Shown: positions 39,501 to 52,469, counted from the first letter of the stretch. The stretch is DNA of 64,000 nucleotides from Sanderia malayensis (GCA_013076295.1 RQOL01000024.1:1364001-1428000), one strand, 5' to 3'. The notes: generated by a model not told the origin, from the letters alone. Program-made: numbers and translations.

Positions 39501-41890
39501 CTGCTCTTGAAAACACAATTTAATATGTAAGGCCAGTTGGGGTTTTGTTTAGTTCAAATTGGAACTGAGCGAGTATTATCTTAGACAATTTGCATAAGGT
39601 CAAAGCTGGCAACACAAATTTAAATCAAATTCACGACAAACTGAGACAACTAGCCAGTGCTAAAGTAAGCTGATAACAGTGCTAAAACTAAACACTGAGG
39701 TATCTTAAACTAATACTATGCTGTAACAACATTTTGTTTTTATTTTCACTTTTTTGGCGGGAAGGTCACAGCGTAAACGCAGGTCCTCCCCTTTGCACGC
39801 AAAAATTATGCGCTCGCGCTCTGCCTGCGGGCTCGCACGCAAGAACGCGCAGAAGTCAGCTGATATGGCATGAGATTGATGCATGAGATGCATCGTTGTA
39901 TCTGCACACACATATCGCCTCCTTCTGGGCAGTACACCGCCTGGTTGATCACGGTCCTCTACCTACGCGTTGTAAGCATGAAGTTACATCTGAATCGCGA
40001 ATGCTCTTTTATGCTTCAGCCAAAGCTGTAAATTCTAACATGACACCTGTTTTGCTGTGCTATTGTTCTTGGCGCCGGGGGGCGCTTGTAGAATTAAAAC
40101 ATTCACCATCCAACTCAGCATAAACTCGATTGTTTTAGCGATCTTTGCGGAAGCCTCCAATACTATAGGAGTTTTATCAACCAAGGATATACATTGTGCG
40201 CTATTCAATACCTCAGAGAACTGGATGTTTGCTTCGTTATACGGATAAATTGGCTGCATATATAGGGATTTCACTGTATTGGGTTTTCCATTAAAATTAG
40301 GAGTTATTTTCGTTTTTATTCAATGCGTATCCGTTCGCTGCGACTGTGCGTCTCCGCATTGTCTGTCTTGTTTCCTATGATCGGTGCATTCATATTTTAT
40401 GAGAGACACGACTTTGTGGAAAGCACGGCTGCTGTGATGTCAGTTGGATGTTAAAGAGAAAATATATTCAGCAGCTTGCAATGGAATATCGACATGGTGA
40501 ACCAAAAAGACACGGGGACATACTTCATCGTGTACTGTGAAGAAATAATACCAGGAACGTTTGTACTTGTCTGATGCAACTAATCGTAGCATTTAGTGGA
40601 AAGGATGGTTTTTGGTCTTTCTCAAGAGTGTATTATTGAAGAGGTTTGTTGTCATAATGTATTATAATGTATTATAATGTATTATGATGCATGACAATGT
40701 ATATTGGGTGGGAAACTGTTGATATGCGAATAACATTGAGATTTCAAACATTAGAAAGAAAAATCATATACCATGTCCCCGTTTTATTTCGTCTTTATCA
40801 CATGTGACTGGAGCTCTGTAATTCCATTTATTAACCTGCCAATCCGATGAGCTTTGGACTGAGTTGAAGACACCAGATGGACACACCTTGATCGTCAAGC
40901 CATTGTCGTTTGAATCCAATCGCTGATAACATCTGGGTGGACTTGTTTTACTAATCTAATTGAAGATACGATCTCCAATAATTACATTCAATTCTTTTAC
41001 TGTGTCGTTGCGAAATGAATGGCGCTGGTGAATAAGTTTATACACCCATTTTTTATAAGAAACCGTAGGGCTATGTTTTCAAACTTTGGTAGGAGATTTT
41101 GTGTGACTAAAGAACGTTAAGAAACTTTCTATTTAGTTGTTTTTGTTCCTAGTTGCATTTTAAAAGATATTTTAGCTGTTTGCGATCAGGCAAACAAAGC
41201 CTCCAATGGATTTCAGTTGCTCCGACATGATGCTCGAGAGTTAGACTTCATCTAATATGTACTCGCTAGAGCTCATGGTAGTGCAACACCCAAGAGTCTA
41301 GGGTGTTGCTAGGGGGGATCCAAACTTTAAGTAGCCATTTTTCCAAAAAAGGACCAAATAGCTTCTGAAACTAGCGCCAAGTTTCACCTCGTCCCGGCAG
41401 TCATTTAAACTCATAGAGAACATCATCTATCTATCTATCTATCTATCCATAAAGTACTGCACAAAAACCCACTATGGCTATTGCGTACATGAGCGAGTAC
41501 ACTGTCTGCCCAAAGAGAAGTTTATGAGAAGTTTAATAGCTTTTAGTATTGATCTAAAACCTTGCTTTGTGTGGGACATGACCTGCGTGAGGTCTTTAGC
41601 TTTGGGCAAGGGATTCCTAATCTATTGTGAAATAAGGTTTAATTACGAGCTGGGCTTATTTTCGACTTGTATAGAATTAGGCCTTTTAATTTGACTCGTC
41701 TTAGCAAAATCCCCAAGTTGGTCATGCAGCTGTTATTTGACATTGCAGCAGAACGAGATTCAACCGATAAAGTTAAACACAATATGCTTTGATTTGTTAT
41801 GTATTCAAATGTATGTAACCAATATTAATATGATTTACTTCACTAAAAAGTGAATTTCATTTGGGTTTATCCCCTCTGATGACTGTTGCT
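36548..41890. other. 5.3 kb without a supported gene
   Basis: The 3' UTR and flank of HTATSF1, then AT-rich sequence. A 103-codon open frame at 37370-37681 contains KARLAVKPRFEVGEDGEWKF but has no recognisable domain and no clear splice partners. Short tandem ATTATAATGT repeats occur near 40655-40690 and an (ATCT)n run near 41429-41448. A GC-richer patch with GCTCGCGCTCTGCCTGCGGG lies near 39812. No gene is called. Confidence 0.55.
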
Positions 41891-43505
41891 TCACAAGTTA
41901 TCAAGAAGCCGCTGACCGTAGAGCATGAAGGTATTGCTGTCGTCACAAATTGTTGACTGTTGCGAACTGAATAAGATGGCGGCGTCATAATCGTCGCTAT
42001 CGTCTTGCAAAAGTTGTGCAACTTCGTTTTCTTCACACTCATCATCATCATCATCATTATCATCATTATTATCATCATCATCTTCGTCGTCATCATTATC
42101 ATCATTATCATTTTCGGCATTGCAAGTTATTGTTGTTATTCCATCTATGTCGAAGCTACAGGATCAAAAAAGATAAGAAAGTAGTTTTGAGATTGTATAA
42201 CCCCAAGTCAATTGCTAATACACGGTGTAATGCACTTCATGTTAGGTTATTAACTTTTGAAATATTTGTGCTGGGCGGCTGGAAATGGTGTCAATGTGAT
42301 CAGAAGACCAAAATTAGTAGGACTAGACTTCGTGTGAGTCATATTTCAGTCGGCGCAGTAAGGTTGTTGCCTCTATGTTGAGGCATACTCAAATTTTCCA
42401 ACACCCCATTATCTTATGGAACCCCAATCGTCTGTAAGTCTCAAAATTTTGAAAATTGATACAGTAAGCACCCGCATATAAGAACCAGTGAATTAAGAAC
42501 CTTCCAGGCTAAAGTCCCTGCGCAAAACAATAGAAAAGACAATAGGTTATTGTATTTGAACAATAGGCTGGATGCAGAATTCAGAGGTTTTATATGCGGG
42601 TGTTTACTGCACCTGTTGCATGTAAAATACCAGTCCCTCCTCCCACACTAAGTAATTATCTGTTAAATTCAGATAAGCGTATTGCAGACGACTCTTTGTT
42701 TCTGGTTTACTTACCAATTATTTTCGCCATTTGTGCTGGAAATATTGTTGTTGCTGTTGTTATTTTCCGTGTCCATTGTTTTTGTCACATTACTGCCTTG
42801 TGCTTTACTCTCTCTGCCATTGTGATGGTCTTGTTGCTCGTGCTGCGTTATTTCCGCGAATTGCATCAACATTGAGCATTCATTGGCTTGCAATGAACTC
42901 TGGGTAAACCTCTTCTCGTTTCCAGGCTCCACATCCTCCGCAGTCCCTTCAATGACAAAAATTACTCGATGTGTTTTCAATCTAGACATAATCAAAATAT
43001 AAAGTTTCTCGAATTAGTTTATAAAAATATTAATGTTTACAGCACAATCTCTGGTTATGAGGAAATTATTTTAGTGTTTGGAATGCTTTTTATTTTTCTG
43101 TTTGTTGTGATAAAGCCATACTAAACGTAGACTCAACGCATAAACTTAGCTTATGTTTTGAGAAATAGTGAAAGGTTTTTAAAAAATAGCCCAACCTGGG
43201 AAGTAGTCCATGTAGGTTTTTTGAAGTTTCATCTTCTTATGTTTGTCAAGTAATTTACTCAGTGATTTCTGGAAATGTTTCTCAACCATGTCTTCTGCTG
43301 AGCCTTCTTCGTAGAGCAATAACAGTGCTCCGTTGTCCATGATTTTACTCCGCTTTATATCCCGGGGTAGCTCCAGCTTTGTGATTGGCTCACTAGACAA
43401 CTTTCTCAATGTTGCGTCAGCAATTGGGTTCATTTTGCGGCAAGTGAGAACTGGCCTAACTTTATTGACCTGTATTGTTGGTGTGGTGCTAAATGCCTCA
43501 GCCAT
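41891..43505 (-). CDS. Acidic protein with a TDU-like motif (vestigial-like 4-like?), model incomplete
   Basis: Exons in coding order: 43505-43196, 42981-42715, 42155-41891. The second and third join in phase exactly; the first to second junction is off by one phase, so a micro-exon or another splice site is missing. A 10-base exon AGATTGTGCT at about 43050 would repair it. The N-terminal exon has KVRPVLTCRK and SAEDMVEKHFQKSLSKLL. The second resembles the TDU motif V-E-x-H-F-x-x-x-L with which VGLL4/Tgi proteins bind TEAD factors. The middle exon is polar (N, S, Q rich). The last starts with CFDIDGITTITC, then a run rich in Asp and Asn from a (GAT/AAT)n tract, and ends LYGQRLLDNL. If it is a VGLL4 relative it would act in Hippo-TEAD transcription, but only one TDU motif is seen, so function is uncertain. 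Confidence 0.5.
42462..42610. mobile_element. MITE family 2, copy 3
   Basis: Left CAGTAAGCACCCGCATATAA, right TTTTATATGCGGGTGTTTACTG, and the inner CAATAGGTTATTG hairpin as in copy 1. It sits in the intron between exons 2 and 3 of the acidic TDU-like gene. Confidence 0.85.
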
Positions 43506-44127
43506 TTTTTGCAATGATAGTTTGTGTTATGTTTGTGTTGTTGTAAGACAGACAAGTGTTTTCTTTAAAATTTATACCCCGTCTTTCTCCCAACGGGTTC
43601 TTCATTGATGCTCTTTTCATTGTATTTAGAGCTTCGCAAAATAATTTTATCTTTCTTTCGTAAAAATGCACGCTTTGACGTCAACTCTTTTTTGCTTGGC
43701 TGATTAATTTGTTGTTTCTCCTTCACACAAATCAAATTGTATTGCTGTAGTGAACAATAGTGAAACGGGAATGAAAAAATATCAATTTCGACACAGGATG
43801 AAGGCTGAATGTTTTAAGATTTGAAACAGAATTGCTACTCAAAATGAAGGCACAGTGACCAAGATCACATTTGTCCCAACACTCCAGAAATCCAAGAAAG
43901 AGCCTATCAACATATTTGGCTAACTGATGTCAGCCAAGTGAGACAAAGTAGCTACACAAGATGCTTTCAGTGCGTATATGACGTGTAGTCAATGGTTGTA
44001 TGTTTCATAGGGGTGATCTAAGGATTAAAACTAGCTGTCAATATTGTCAAAATGAGTGGTGCTGTGATGTAAAACCAATGATCAGATCGTACTAGTGGTT
44101 TTCGCTGAGAAATAAGAAACAGAACTT
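43506..44127. other. Upstream region of the acidic TDU-like gene
   Basis: AT-rich intergenic DNA. No TATA box or coding region stood out. The block GATCACATTTGTCCCAACAC...GCCTATCAACATATTTGGC may be an unrelated old repeat but no second copy was found in the window. Confidence 0.4.
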
Positions 44128-45490
44128 TGACCTTATGATATTCTCTTTTGCTAGGAAGTGCTGCTATAGACTAATGGTAACTTACCTGCAAACTAACCTC
44201 AAGACCACTGGTTCAAAACCTGACGAGGACATTTAGTTTGTGTTTTGATCAATTTGTAATTTAAATATCCTAATGGTGGGCGTGTTTGCCCAGTACCCTA
44301 GATTGGCTACTACGTAGGAGCTTGCATGACGTAATAGTACTGACAGTGTCTGGTGTAGCGGTTAGGGTTAGGATTAGGGTTAGGGTTAGAGGCCTAAAGG
44401 TGGGTGTGCATGCGCAGTGCCATATATAGGCTACTGCGCAGGAGTACACATGACGTAATGCTACTGACAGTGTCTGGTGTAGCAGTTAGGGTTAGGGTTA
44501 GGGTTAGAGGCCTAAAGGTGGATGTGCATGCGCAGTGCCATATATAGGCTACTGCGCAGGAGTACACATGACGTAATGCTACTGACAGTGTCTGGTGTAT
44601 CGGTTAGGGTTAGGGTTAGGGTTAGGGTTAGGGTTAGGGCCTGTTTATATGAGACGGGCCAGCCCGGCTACCCGGGCTGGCCCGCTTTCATGGAGTAATT
44701 TTCAGCCCGGCTTTATATGAGAATTTCCAAGTGAGGTAGATTTCAGCCCGGCCGTTTTGGCGGGAAAATTCCGCTTCCTTGTGAAAATAAAATGGCAACT
44801 GACAATGTACATCGGCTTCGTAAAATGATATCGTTAATCATTGCCCAGTTTTTAGCTTTATTTGGATTAACCTTGCAACTATATGGCTTAATAATGTTAT
44901 GGAGACTTTATGAAAGTCAACGGAATGATGCTGTACTCTGGTTCTTCGTAAACGCGATCACTTCTTCTTGTACAAATTAAGAAAAACACATTTTACTTTT
45001 GTAACTGCTGATTGCAGCTATCAAACATTCCACCATCTCTGTGGACCACCGAAATTGCTTCTTCTTCGTCGCCATTTTTCGTACAAAACATGTGCGGGAA
45101 GATTTGGGCGGGAATTTGACTACATTTATCGAGGCATAGGAATTGTAAACGAGGCTAGCCCGGTTGCCGGCCCGGGCTGAACTGTTTACATGGAGAAAAT
45201 TCAGCCCGTTTAGGTGAGATCGCGGGTGCTCGCTCCCGAGATCTCACCTAAGCGGGCTGGCCCGGCTACCATATAAACGCAGGATGTTAATTATATGCAA
45301 TTCTATGTGATAGCCGAGGTAGCCCGGTTAACCGGGCCAGCCCGGGTAGCCGGGCTGGCTCGGCTCATATAAACAGGCCCTTAGAGGCCGTAAAGGTGGG
45401 TGTGTATGCGCAGTGACATATATAGGCTACTGCGCAGGAGTATGCCTGATGTAATACTACTATCAGTTCAGGGTTTGGATTAGGAGAGAA
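44128..45490 (+). mobile_element. SINE-like head plus family A array, copy 3, interrupted by a palindromic element
   Basis: The head has A-box-like TAGACTAATGG (44167-44177) and B box GGTTCAAAACC (44210-44220), again 43 bases apart. Units begin near 44275, 44398 and 44517, and after an insertion (44637-45380) the array resumes at about 45381 with TTAGAGGCCGTAAAGGTGGG. Units 2 and 3 are nearly identical, so the array looks younger than copy 1. Confidence 0.85.
44637..45380. mobile_element. TTA-flanked GC-rich palindromic transposon (PIF/Harbinger-like), nested
   Basis: TTA at 44634-44636 and 45381-45383 flanks GGGCCTGTTTATATGAG and its inverse CTCATATAAACAGGCCC. The terminal repeats extend about 45 bases with self-complementary AGCCCGGCTACCCGGGCT. 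A second inverted pair, CCCGTTTAGGTGAGATC / GATCTCACCTAAGCGGG, lies inside. A 62-codon frame (44792-44980, MATDNVHRLRKMISLIIAQF) is of unknown meaning. TTA target duplication with GG-ended repeats suggests PIF/Harbinger; superfamily assignment without a transposase is tentative. Confidence 0.75.
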
Positions 45491-45952
45491 GGACTCGATT
45501 CAACCCATACTCATGCCTCTATTAAACACTATGTTGAAACGTGAATTGCCCTGCATTAAACGTTGTGTTTAATTGAAGTGAATAGGAACTGCTGTATAGG
45601 TTGCGCATATCCTTACTGCGCAATCAGTCATCCGTATCCATAATCTGCTTTGCCTCCTGTAGTCGCAATGGCTGCACAGCGGCAAATCGCAAGATTTGCT
45701 ACGCAGCCCTAATTATTGAGATTTTTTGTTTTCTAATTGGTTTATATCCCATTAATAAACAGTCTTTCCATGAAATATATATTATTATTTTTTATTCCTT
45801 GTCTTATCATGGTTTTCTATTTCATGTATCTTTGCATTCACCAGTTATGGTCTAATTTGATTTGTACCCTCTCTAGCGTCAGTAGTTCCCAATGGAAGCA
45901 AAAATCATCAAAAACCCGATTTGATGAAACCTGGCTGAAACTAGTACGATTT

Positions 45953-46430
45953 TGGACCGCTGAATTCGAAAATCGAACTTACTTATTGAAATTTTGATGC
46001 TTTGGGGGCATAAAAGGGGGTAAAAGGGGGCTTTGGGCAAATTTTCAAACTTGTTCAATCTGCATCAAATTTAGTAAGAAGTACAATCACGGGCCGCTGA
46101 ATTTGAAAATTGAAATTGTTTATTGAAATATTGATGTTTTGGGGGCATAAAAGGGGGTAAAATGGGGCTTTGGGCAAATTTTCAAACTTGTTCAATCTGC
46201 ATCAAATTTAGTAAGAAGTACAATCACGGGCCGCTGAATTTGAAAATTCAAATTGTTTATTGAAATATTGATGTTTTGGGGGCATAAAAGGGGGTAAAAT
46301 GGGGCTTTGGGCAAATTTTCAAACTTGTTCAATTTGCATCAAATTAAGTAAGAAGTACAATTATGAGCGCTAAACTTGAAAATTGAACTTATTTTTTTAA
46401 ATTTTGGTGTTTGGGGGCCATAAATTGTGG
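45953..46430 (+). repeat. 136-bp tandem repeat, about 3.4 copies
   Basis: CCGCTGAATT starts recur near 45958, 46094 and 46231. Each unit has GGGGGCATAAAAGGGGGTAA, GGGCTTTGGGCAAATTTTC and GTAAGAAGTACAATCACGGG. The last copy is degenerate. No open frame is shared across units. Confidence 0.88.
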
Positions 46431-46677
46431 TTTTTACTACATAATTTTAATTTAGAGGTCTAGGGCTGAGCCTTATTTTGTTTGAATTTTGGCGCGACAT
46501 TCAAAACATTGATTACGATAATGAATAACTGATTTGTTTAGACATTACATTCAAAATCAGAAACATCTTATCGTGAAATTCTAATTTATTATCTAAAATA
46601 TAATGAATTTCAGATAATAAATAATAAATTTCGATGCTGAGAGTTGTTTTCCTGACAACGAAACACGCAACAGAAAT

Positions 46678-46765
46678 ACCGTAAATCCCCGAATAATTAA
46701 ATCCAGATGCTCCTTTGGTTGGAAGCAAATGAATTTGAGTTTTATTTAAGAGGGAGGGGCTAATT
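46678..46765. mobile_element. MITE family 1, truncated copy
   Basis: Begins CCGTAAATCCCCGAATAATT, the family terminus, and contains AAGAGGGAGGGGCTAATTGG. The other end was not identified. Confidence 0.45.
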
Positions 46766-49700
46766 GGAAATTCAGAATTGTTATTTTTGGCTACCATAAT
46801 ATGTAATACTAACAAAATTAAGTAGTTTTTGCAAAAAGAGTTTGTTTGCGAAAGACAATTTGTTCACTGGCTAACTCCAACTCAATTTTCAGTTTTGTTG
46901 TGCTGCTGATCCAATTTTCCCAAAATTCCAATAAAGTTTAATAATGGTTCTTATTAAAAGAAGCTTATTTAAAATTTTGTATTTTTTGTTAATTTGTTTT
47001 AATCAAACCAGTGACTTATGCCAGTGACTTCCAGAGGCGGACTGACTAATTGTTTCGGCCCTGGCAGAGTTCAAGCAAACCGATCCACGGATTGTAGAAA
47101 ACGTAAACCAAAGGACAAAACTTAGGACAAAGATAAGACCTGTTTTCATTCTCACGCAGAATTTTTTTGTTTAACAAAGAAACGGGATCACAATTTTTGG
47201 ATTTATTCATGCGAGAATACTTTTATAGTTTTGGGTATGCGGCCCTTGGGACATCCGCACAAATTGCTCGACCGACCAGTCCAACCCTGTTTATTATTTT
47301 TGATCATTTTTTCCAAGATGATGGTTATTTGTCTTTAATAAATGGGATTAGAAAAATAACTGTATTAATTAGGAGCCCTCTTCCTCTTGTAAAAAACAAT
47401 CGAAAAAATTGTGTGCAAGCATGTTGAGTAACGTAAAATTATGTTGTAACCATAATTTAAAAACACTTCTTAAATGCTATTTACAATAATCAATGTCCTT
47501 TATTTTGACACATTTCAAGCCAAGACTGCACATTAGGGGAAGGTGTGTGGGGGAGGGTGCCACACTACCTCACTATCTTCCTAGTCGGTCCAAAAAGTAT
47601 ATATACTAAAAAGAATATTCAATAACTACATTAGTATTTTGGTTCTGTTCCGATAAAATTTTTTTCCAAAAATTGTTACATTCTCGCTAAATGATTTGAG
47701 TGACAAGCCACTTAATTGCTTCTTTAATGTAGTCCGCTCCATCGATCCCAAGAGAAATTATAATGAAAGTTGGTCCAACATAAGTTCACACCCCCAACCC
47801 CCAAAAGTTGGGTGTGCGCCCGGAAAAAACTATCATGCAGAACATTTTTGTTGCGATTACATCTGTAGCTTTAATTTTGCACTTTTTGAAAAGGTATAAC
47901 AACTCAAAACGCTAAATTATATTGTAACTAAGACAAGCGCAGAATACATGACAAAACAAGCGGTAGTCTGCTTGAAGACATGTGCGGTTTGCCAATGGAG
48001 TTAAAAAAATCGATAACATAACTACAAGCATCAAACTAAATTAGGTCAACTGAATAAAAGTAAGTCAAACAAACATTAAAAATGAAATCTATATTCTATG
48101 TAAAGTGAAATCTAAATTTATCTGAACAATTTGATAATATTATTACACTTACAATCTGCTATACCTTGTAGCCATGAAACTTCACGCAAAAAGCCTAACA
48201 CATCAATAAAATGGTGTAGCTTACGGCATGTTCTTTTGTTACCGTACAAACTTTCTGATTTTGACTTCTTTCAAAGCCGTGTGTGCAACCCTTTTATAGC
48301 TGCGATTTTCGAGACAATGTATACTCCCTTGTTTACGAAAAGCATGCTAAACATGTAAGAATACAACCCAAATATGGTAATACACATGAGACATGGTCAA
48401 TCATTAAGAATAGAATACGGATCACAAAACAAAATTGTCATAAAGCAATTTGAAAGTGTGTCTTTAAAGGTCCCTTGACAATGATTGCCTACACGCAACA
48501 ACATAACATCTACATGAAAGTATGTACTTGAAGGTCCCAAATGCTCCGGCGTGTTTTTAAATGCTACAAGAGTCTGAAGTTAGAAGTATATTTAAAATAT
48601 TAATGTTATTAATCACATTATAGTTGCTTTTGAGAGGGACATACGCAAAAAGTGTATATATGTAAAATATCCTCTAAGTAAATGGAAGTTTACTTCTCGA
48701 ACAAACATCAAGAATAACAATGACTATATTAAATTTAAATATAACAATAATATTTACTTATAATAGTCACAATTCAATTTCAAAACTTTATAAATCATTT
48801 GTTCTTTTAATGTGTATACAATCAGTGCAAGTGAGACTTACGACGTTTTCGCACATCTTTTTTTAATTACGCGGATTACAAAATTTGGGCGTTAAAAAGT
48901 TACACAGTTATATTCTAATAATTTTTCTAGAAAGGCTTTGTAAATTTGTTATATCATGGAAATTTATTTCTAAGTTATGATAAATTTCTATGTATTTTAA
49001 ATTTCCTTTATATGGACTAAGATTACTTGCTTATAATTTGGAAAAATCCCTTGCCATCTTTTGCTGTCAATATTCTTCCAGTTATAGCTCTTCAATCCCT
49101 TGTTCGTTGTTTAGGTCGTTTATTTGATACATAAGTACATAAACATTATTTGAAGATGCAGCAGATGTTTTCAGAACAATTGGTAGAGAGTAGAGGAAAG
49201 GTCATTTAAGGAGTTGGAGATAAATTTTGAAGACAAAACTTGAAAAGAAGCAGGCAGATGATACAGAAGAGCCCATATAAAAATCTTGCAAACATACACA
49301 CAACCCATCTATCTAAATTATTGGAAAGATTTGACAATTTTCAGGCATAACATATGTTCATTTCAAGATTTTTTGAAATATTGTAATCTTATAATTTCAA
49401 CAAAGAAACGTGGTATGATAATGATGGGACAGACAAATGTTAAAGACAAGAGACACTAGTATAACAATTCGTCCTGCAGAATTCAACAAAAGCCTCAGTA
49501 TAATATAAAATGAATTCTGCATCATATCAAAGCAATATAATTAAAAATGAATACCACACACAAAAACGAATATACAATAGAACATCACCCTATTTCAGGT
49601 TTACAAACTCTTAGTATCTTTGAATAGCTTAAACTAAAGTCTTATGAAATAATCACTTGGGATGGGCAATTTCATACAATATAAGAGCAATAAAATTTAT

Positions 49701-50159
49701 TTCAAAAAATAAAATGTGAGCCAATGCACAAATAAATGAGCGGCATTTGTAAACTAATGTATTATAGTTCATTGGCTAACGTATTATAGTTCATAAACAT
49801 GATATGGCTTCATATACAATAACAGTTTCTCATGATAAAATATACCTTAGATTTCTCCTTCAACGGCTCTAAATCTAAAAAACAAATATCACGTTGCTTA
49901 GTAGAAAATAGTCAAGTAACTTGGATCTGTGTGTCGAAGCATTTTCGCAAAAAAGGCAAGGCAACAAATTGGCCTAGCCAAGGCCTACAGCATAAACCTA
50001 AACCAAGCTCTCTTAACGTGCTGGTTAATTAAAAAAAATATTCACCAAATGAAAACTCACCATCTTGATTAGGTAACAACACTCATTTCTCTGAAACAAG
50101 AACTCTGAAATCAACACAAAAATTGCTTCATATAGAATACAAAACATTCGAATCCGGCT
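46766..50159. other. 3.4 kb AT-rich stretch without a supported gene
   Basis: Very AT-rich, with only short open frames lacking family motifs. No convincing splice-linked coding pieces, tandem array or inverted-repeat element was found by eye. Confidence 0.5.
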
Positions 50160-50181
50160 GTATTATATGCTTTCTAGATCA

Positions 50182-50335
50182 TTCGCCCAACCGCCATTTC
50201 GCCCAACCACCGTTTCGCCCAACCTCTAAAGATGATTCGCCCAACCGCTTTAGATTATTCGCCCAACCCCTATGGATGTTTCGCCCAACCGTTATAGATG
50301 TTTCGCCCAACTCTCATGAAAATTTCACCCAAACT
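50182..50335 (+). repeat. Left terminal repeat block of the MULE
   Basis: Seven copies of TTCGCCCAAC(C) plus one degenerate TTCACCCAAAC, spaced about 15-20 bases. The first three spacers match those at the other end in inverse orientation. They are likely transposase binding sites (inference). Confidence 0.9.
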
Positions 50336-50556
50336 TCTTTCAAACCTTTCAAACCTATGATAGGCCCATGCGATTTCAGCGGGTTTCAGGTGCTTGAGAC
50401 AATGATAAACGATTGTGTACTTTTCGAAGGAATAAAAATGTGTCAATAGTTAAACAACAGAAGAATATGCACAAGAAGGAAAAAAATTGTAAATAATAAA
50501 GAAATAAATAATGTTAATGCAAGTATTAAGTGCGATACTGTGTTTTGTTAATAATA

Positions 50557-52469
50557 TTATTGCGGCATATTAAGTCGAGCGCAAGCTCGAAGAAGGCCAG
50601 TTGTTGTTATTTTTGAAGCAACATAATCGTCCCAAAGTTTGAAGAACTGCGCCTGGCGATTGCGGTATGTCTTCCTCTGATATCGAGCAAGCTTCCCATC
50701 CTTGACGAGTCGTGCCTGTAATGAGACGAATCTCGCTTCTGTGTTTAGCAGAGGAATCAGCATATAAAGTTGGATCTGAGATCTTCCGCATTTGTTGTTT
50801 ATTCTTCTGTGCCACCCCTCGACGTCATTATTTGTCCGGATTGGCTGTTGAAAAACTGACCATGTTTCTGGTGACCATATGTTGCATTCGATCCAATTTT
50901 CTCGCATGTATTGAATCAACGGCTGCAGTTCTGCTGTGGCTTTTCCAGCTAAATGATGGAACGTTTCTTCAATATGCTCTGCTGGGAGAAAAGGCAAAGC
51001 CATCAAAGAGCGGATATACTTATGGACGGCGTTGTCTTCTTTGTATGGAACTTGCAGTCCAAGGCTTTGGACTTTCCTCCAGATGGCTTGCGTCCAATGA
51101 AAGCAGCAACCTTGAATTTCAACTTTCAAAACCTTTCGACATGCCTTCCATGCAGCTGCCTCGAAGTCAAGAACGACCTTTTCAATCCTCGCTTCAAAAG
51201 GGAGCAATTCCAGAACTGCTTCAAGCACCTTTACATAATCCTTTGCTTTCCTTCGGGTCATCATCACAAAGACAAGTGGTGTCTGCTTCACATTTCCATC
51301 ATCACCCTTGAGAAAAGCATGTATGGTAAAAAGTTGTTTGAATGGCTCTTTCACAATTTTGAATGTACCATCTAGATACCATGTCTTCGCTCTTGAGAGT
51401 AAAGTCAGCTGCTCATCTGTCGCAAATACCAAATGCCTGGCTTCTTTGCATCTGATGTCCTGCTGCAAAAATCCCGCGGGAATGTGACCATTTGCCACTT
51501 GAAAGTTTATGTCGTTTGGTTCCTTTGGTCTTAGCTTTTCGCGATGGCGATTTGCTTGCCGGATGAGGTTAGCAATATTTGGCAAGCTGACTGCTGGCTG
51601 ACTCATTATGTTCTGCGCTTGTGTGATGCAAACACCTTCCACAATGTTGGCTGCTGACTTGAAAACTTCATTCTCAGCGATCTTCTTTATTTCACTGACG
51701 ATCTTTGTTTTTCTATTTATGCCGGGCTGCCCAGGATGTACATGTGGATTCGGTCCTCTCTTGAACCAGTTGCCAGTTTGTTGAATGGTAGCTCCGCATG
51801 AGAGATTCTTTCCACGTAAGCTGCATCGCCAAGCTGATTTACCACTTGGCCATGTATGTCGTAGAATGTATGTGTAGCCATCAGTGTCCACCAATTTTGG
51901 CTTTCCACGTTTTGATCCACCAGCCACAATTTCGGCTTCTACGACTTGATTGCATCTCTCCGTGTCTTCCGGCCGGTTGATCTGTATTTCAATTTCGGGT
52001 AAAGGGTCGTCCTCCATCGGTTCCTCGCTAACTGGTACTGGCACTGCAAACGGTGTTCTGACACACAACGAAACATCATCTGTCCTTGTGCTTTCTGCTG
52101 CAACCTGAATACAACAAACAGTAATTAGCTTAGTCTGGCAAAAAGAAAAATAAAAGTAAACTTGAATTGAGCAGAACTGATGGAAATCTTTATATATTTA
52201 TACTTAATACTTACTTGGAAACTTATGTCTAGTTGAGAACTACTAGATAGTCCGTTGTGTTCTGCGCGGTCAAACACGGTCACGCTACCATCCCTACAGT
52301 CTTCACATTTCCAATCTATTTCGATTTCTTCACGATTGAAGCGTCTGTAGTCTTCACGGCTTACTCCACTTTTGCAAGTGCGGTGCTGCCATCTCTTGCA
52401 CTCGTCGCATTCTATGGCTTCTTGTCGAGGGCGTACCTCCTTTTTACACGAAACACAAAAATACTCCAT
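50557..52469 (-). CDS. MULE transposase with PHD finger and FLYWCH zinc finger
   Basis: Exons in coding order: 52469-52215 and 52104-50557, joined in phase 0 by GTAAGT...TTCAG, about 600 residues, open to the end. Residues 4-60 form a PHD-type C4HC3 finger (FCVSC, IECDEC, QHRTC, WKCEDC). Residues about 154-210 are a FLYWCH finger (YTYILRHTW, AWRCSL, CGATI, HVHPG). The MULE domain follows: first Asp in WYLDGTF (about 330), second in VLDFEAAAW (about 398), the CCFHW motif (Cys/His near 419-421) and the final Glu in NNDVEGWHRRIN (about 514). All catalytic residues expected for a DDE MULE transposase are present and there is no internal stop, so the gene may be active or recently so. The start is the first ATG of the PHD exon; an in-frame reading continues upstream without another ATG. 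Confidence 0.93.

Noticed and set aside
41857..42120. Minus-strand frame starting with a poly-methionine stretch
   Set aside because: Wrong frame of the Asp/Asn-coding exon of the acidic gene; the neighbouring frame joins exactly in phase to the upstream exon.
47167..47427. 86-codon open frame
   Set aside because: AT-rich, no conserved motif or splice context.
50123..50449. Open frame rich in FAQP.FRPT
   Set aside because: It is the translation of the MULE terminal 11-mer array.
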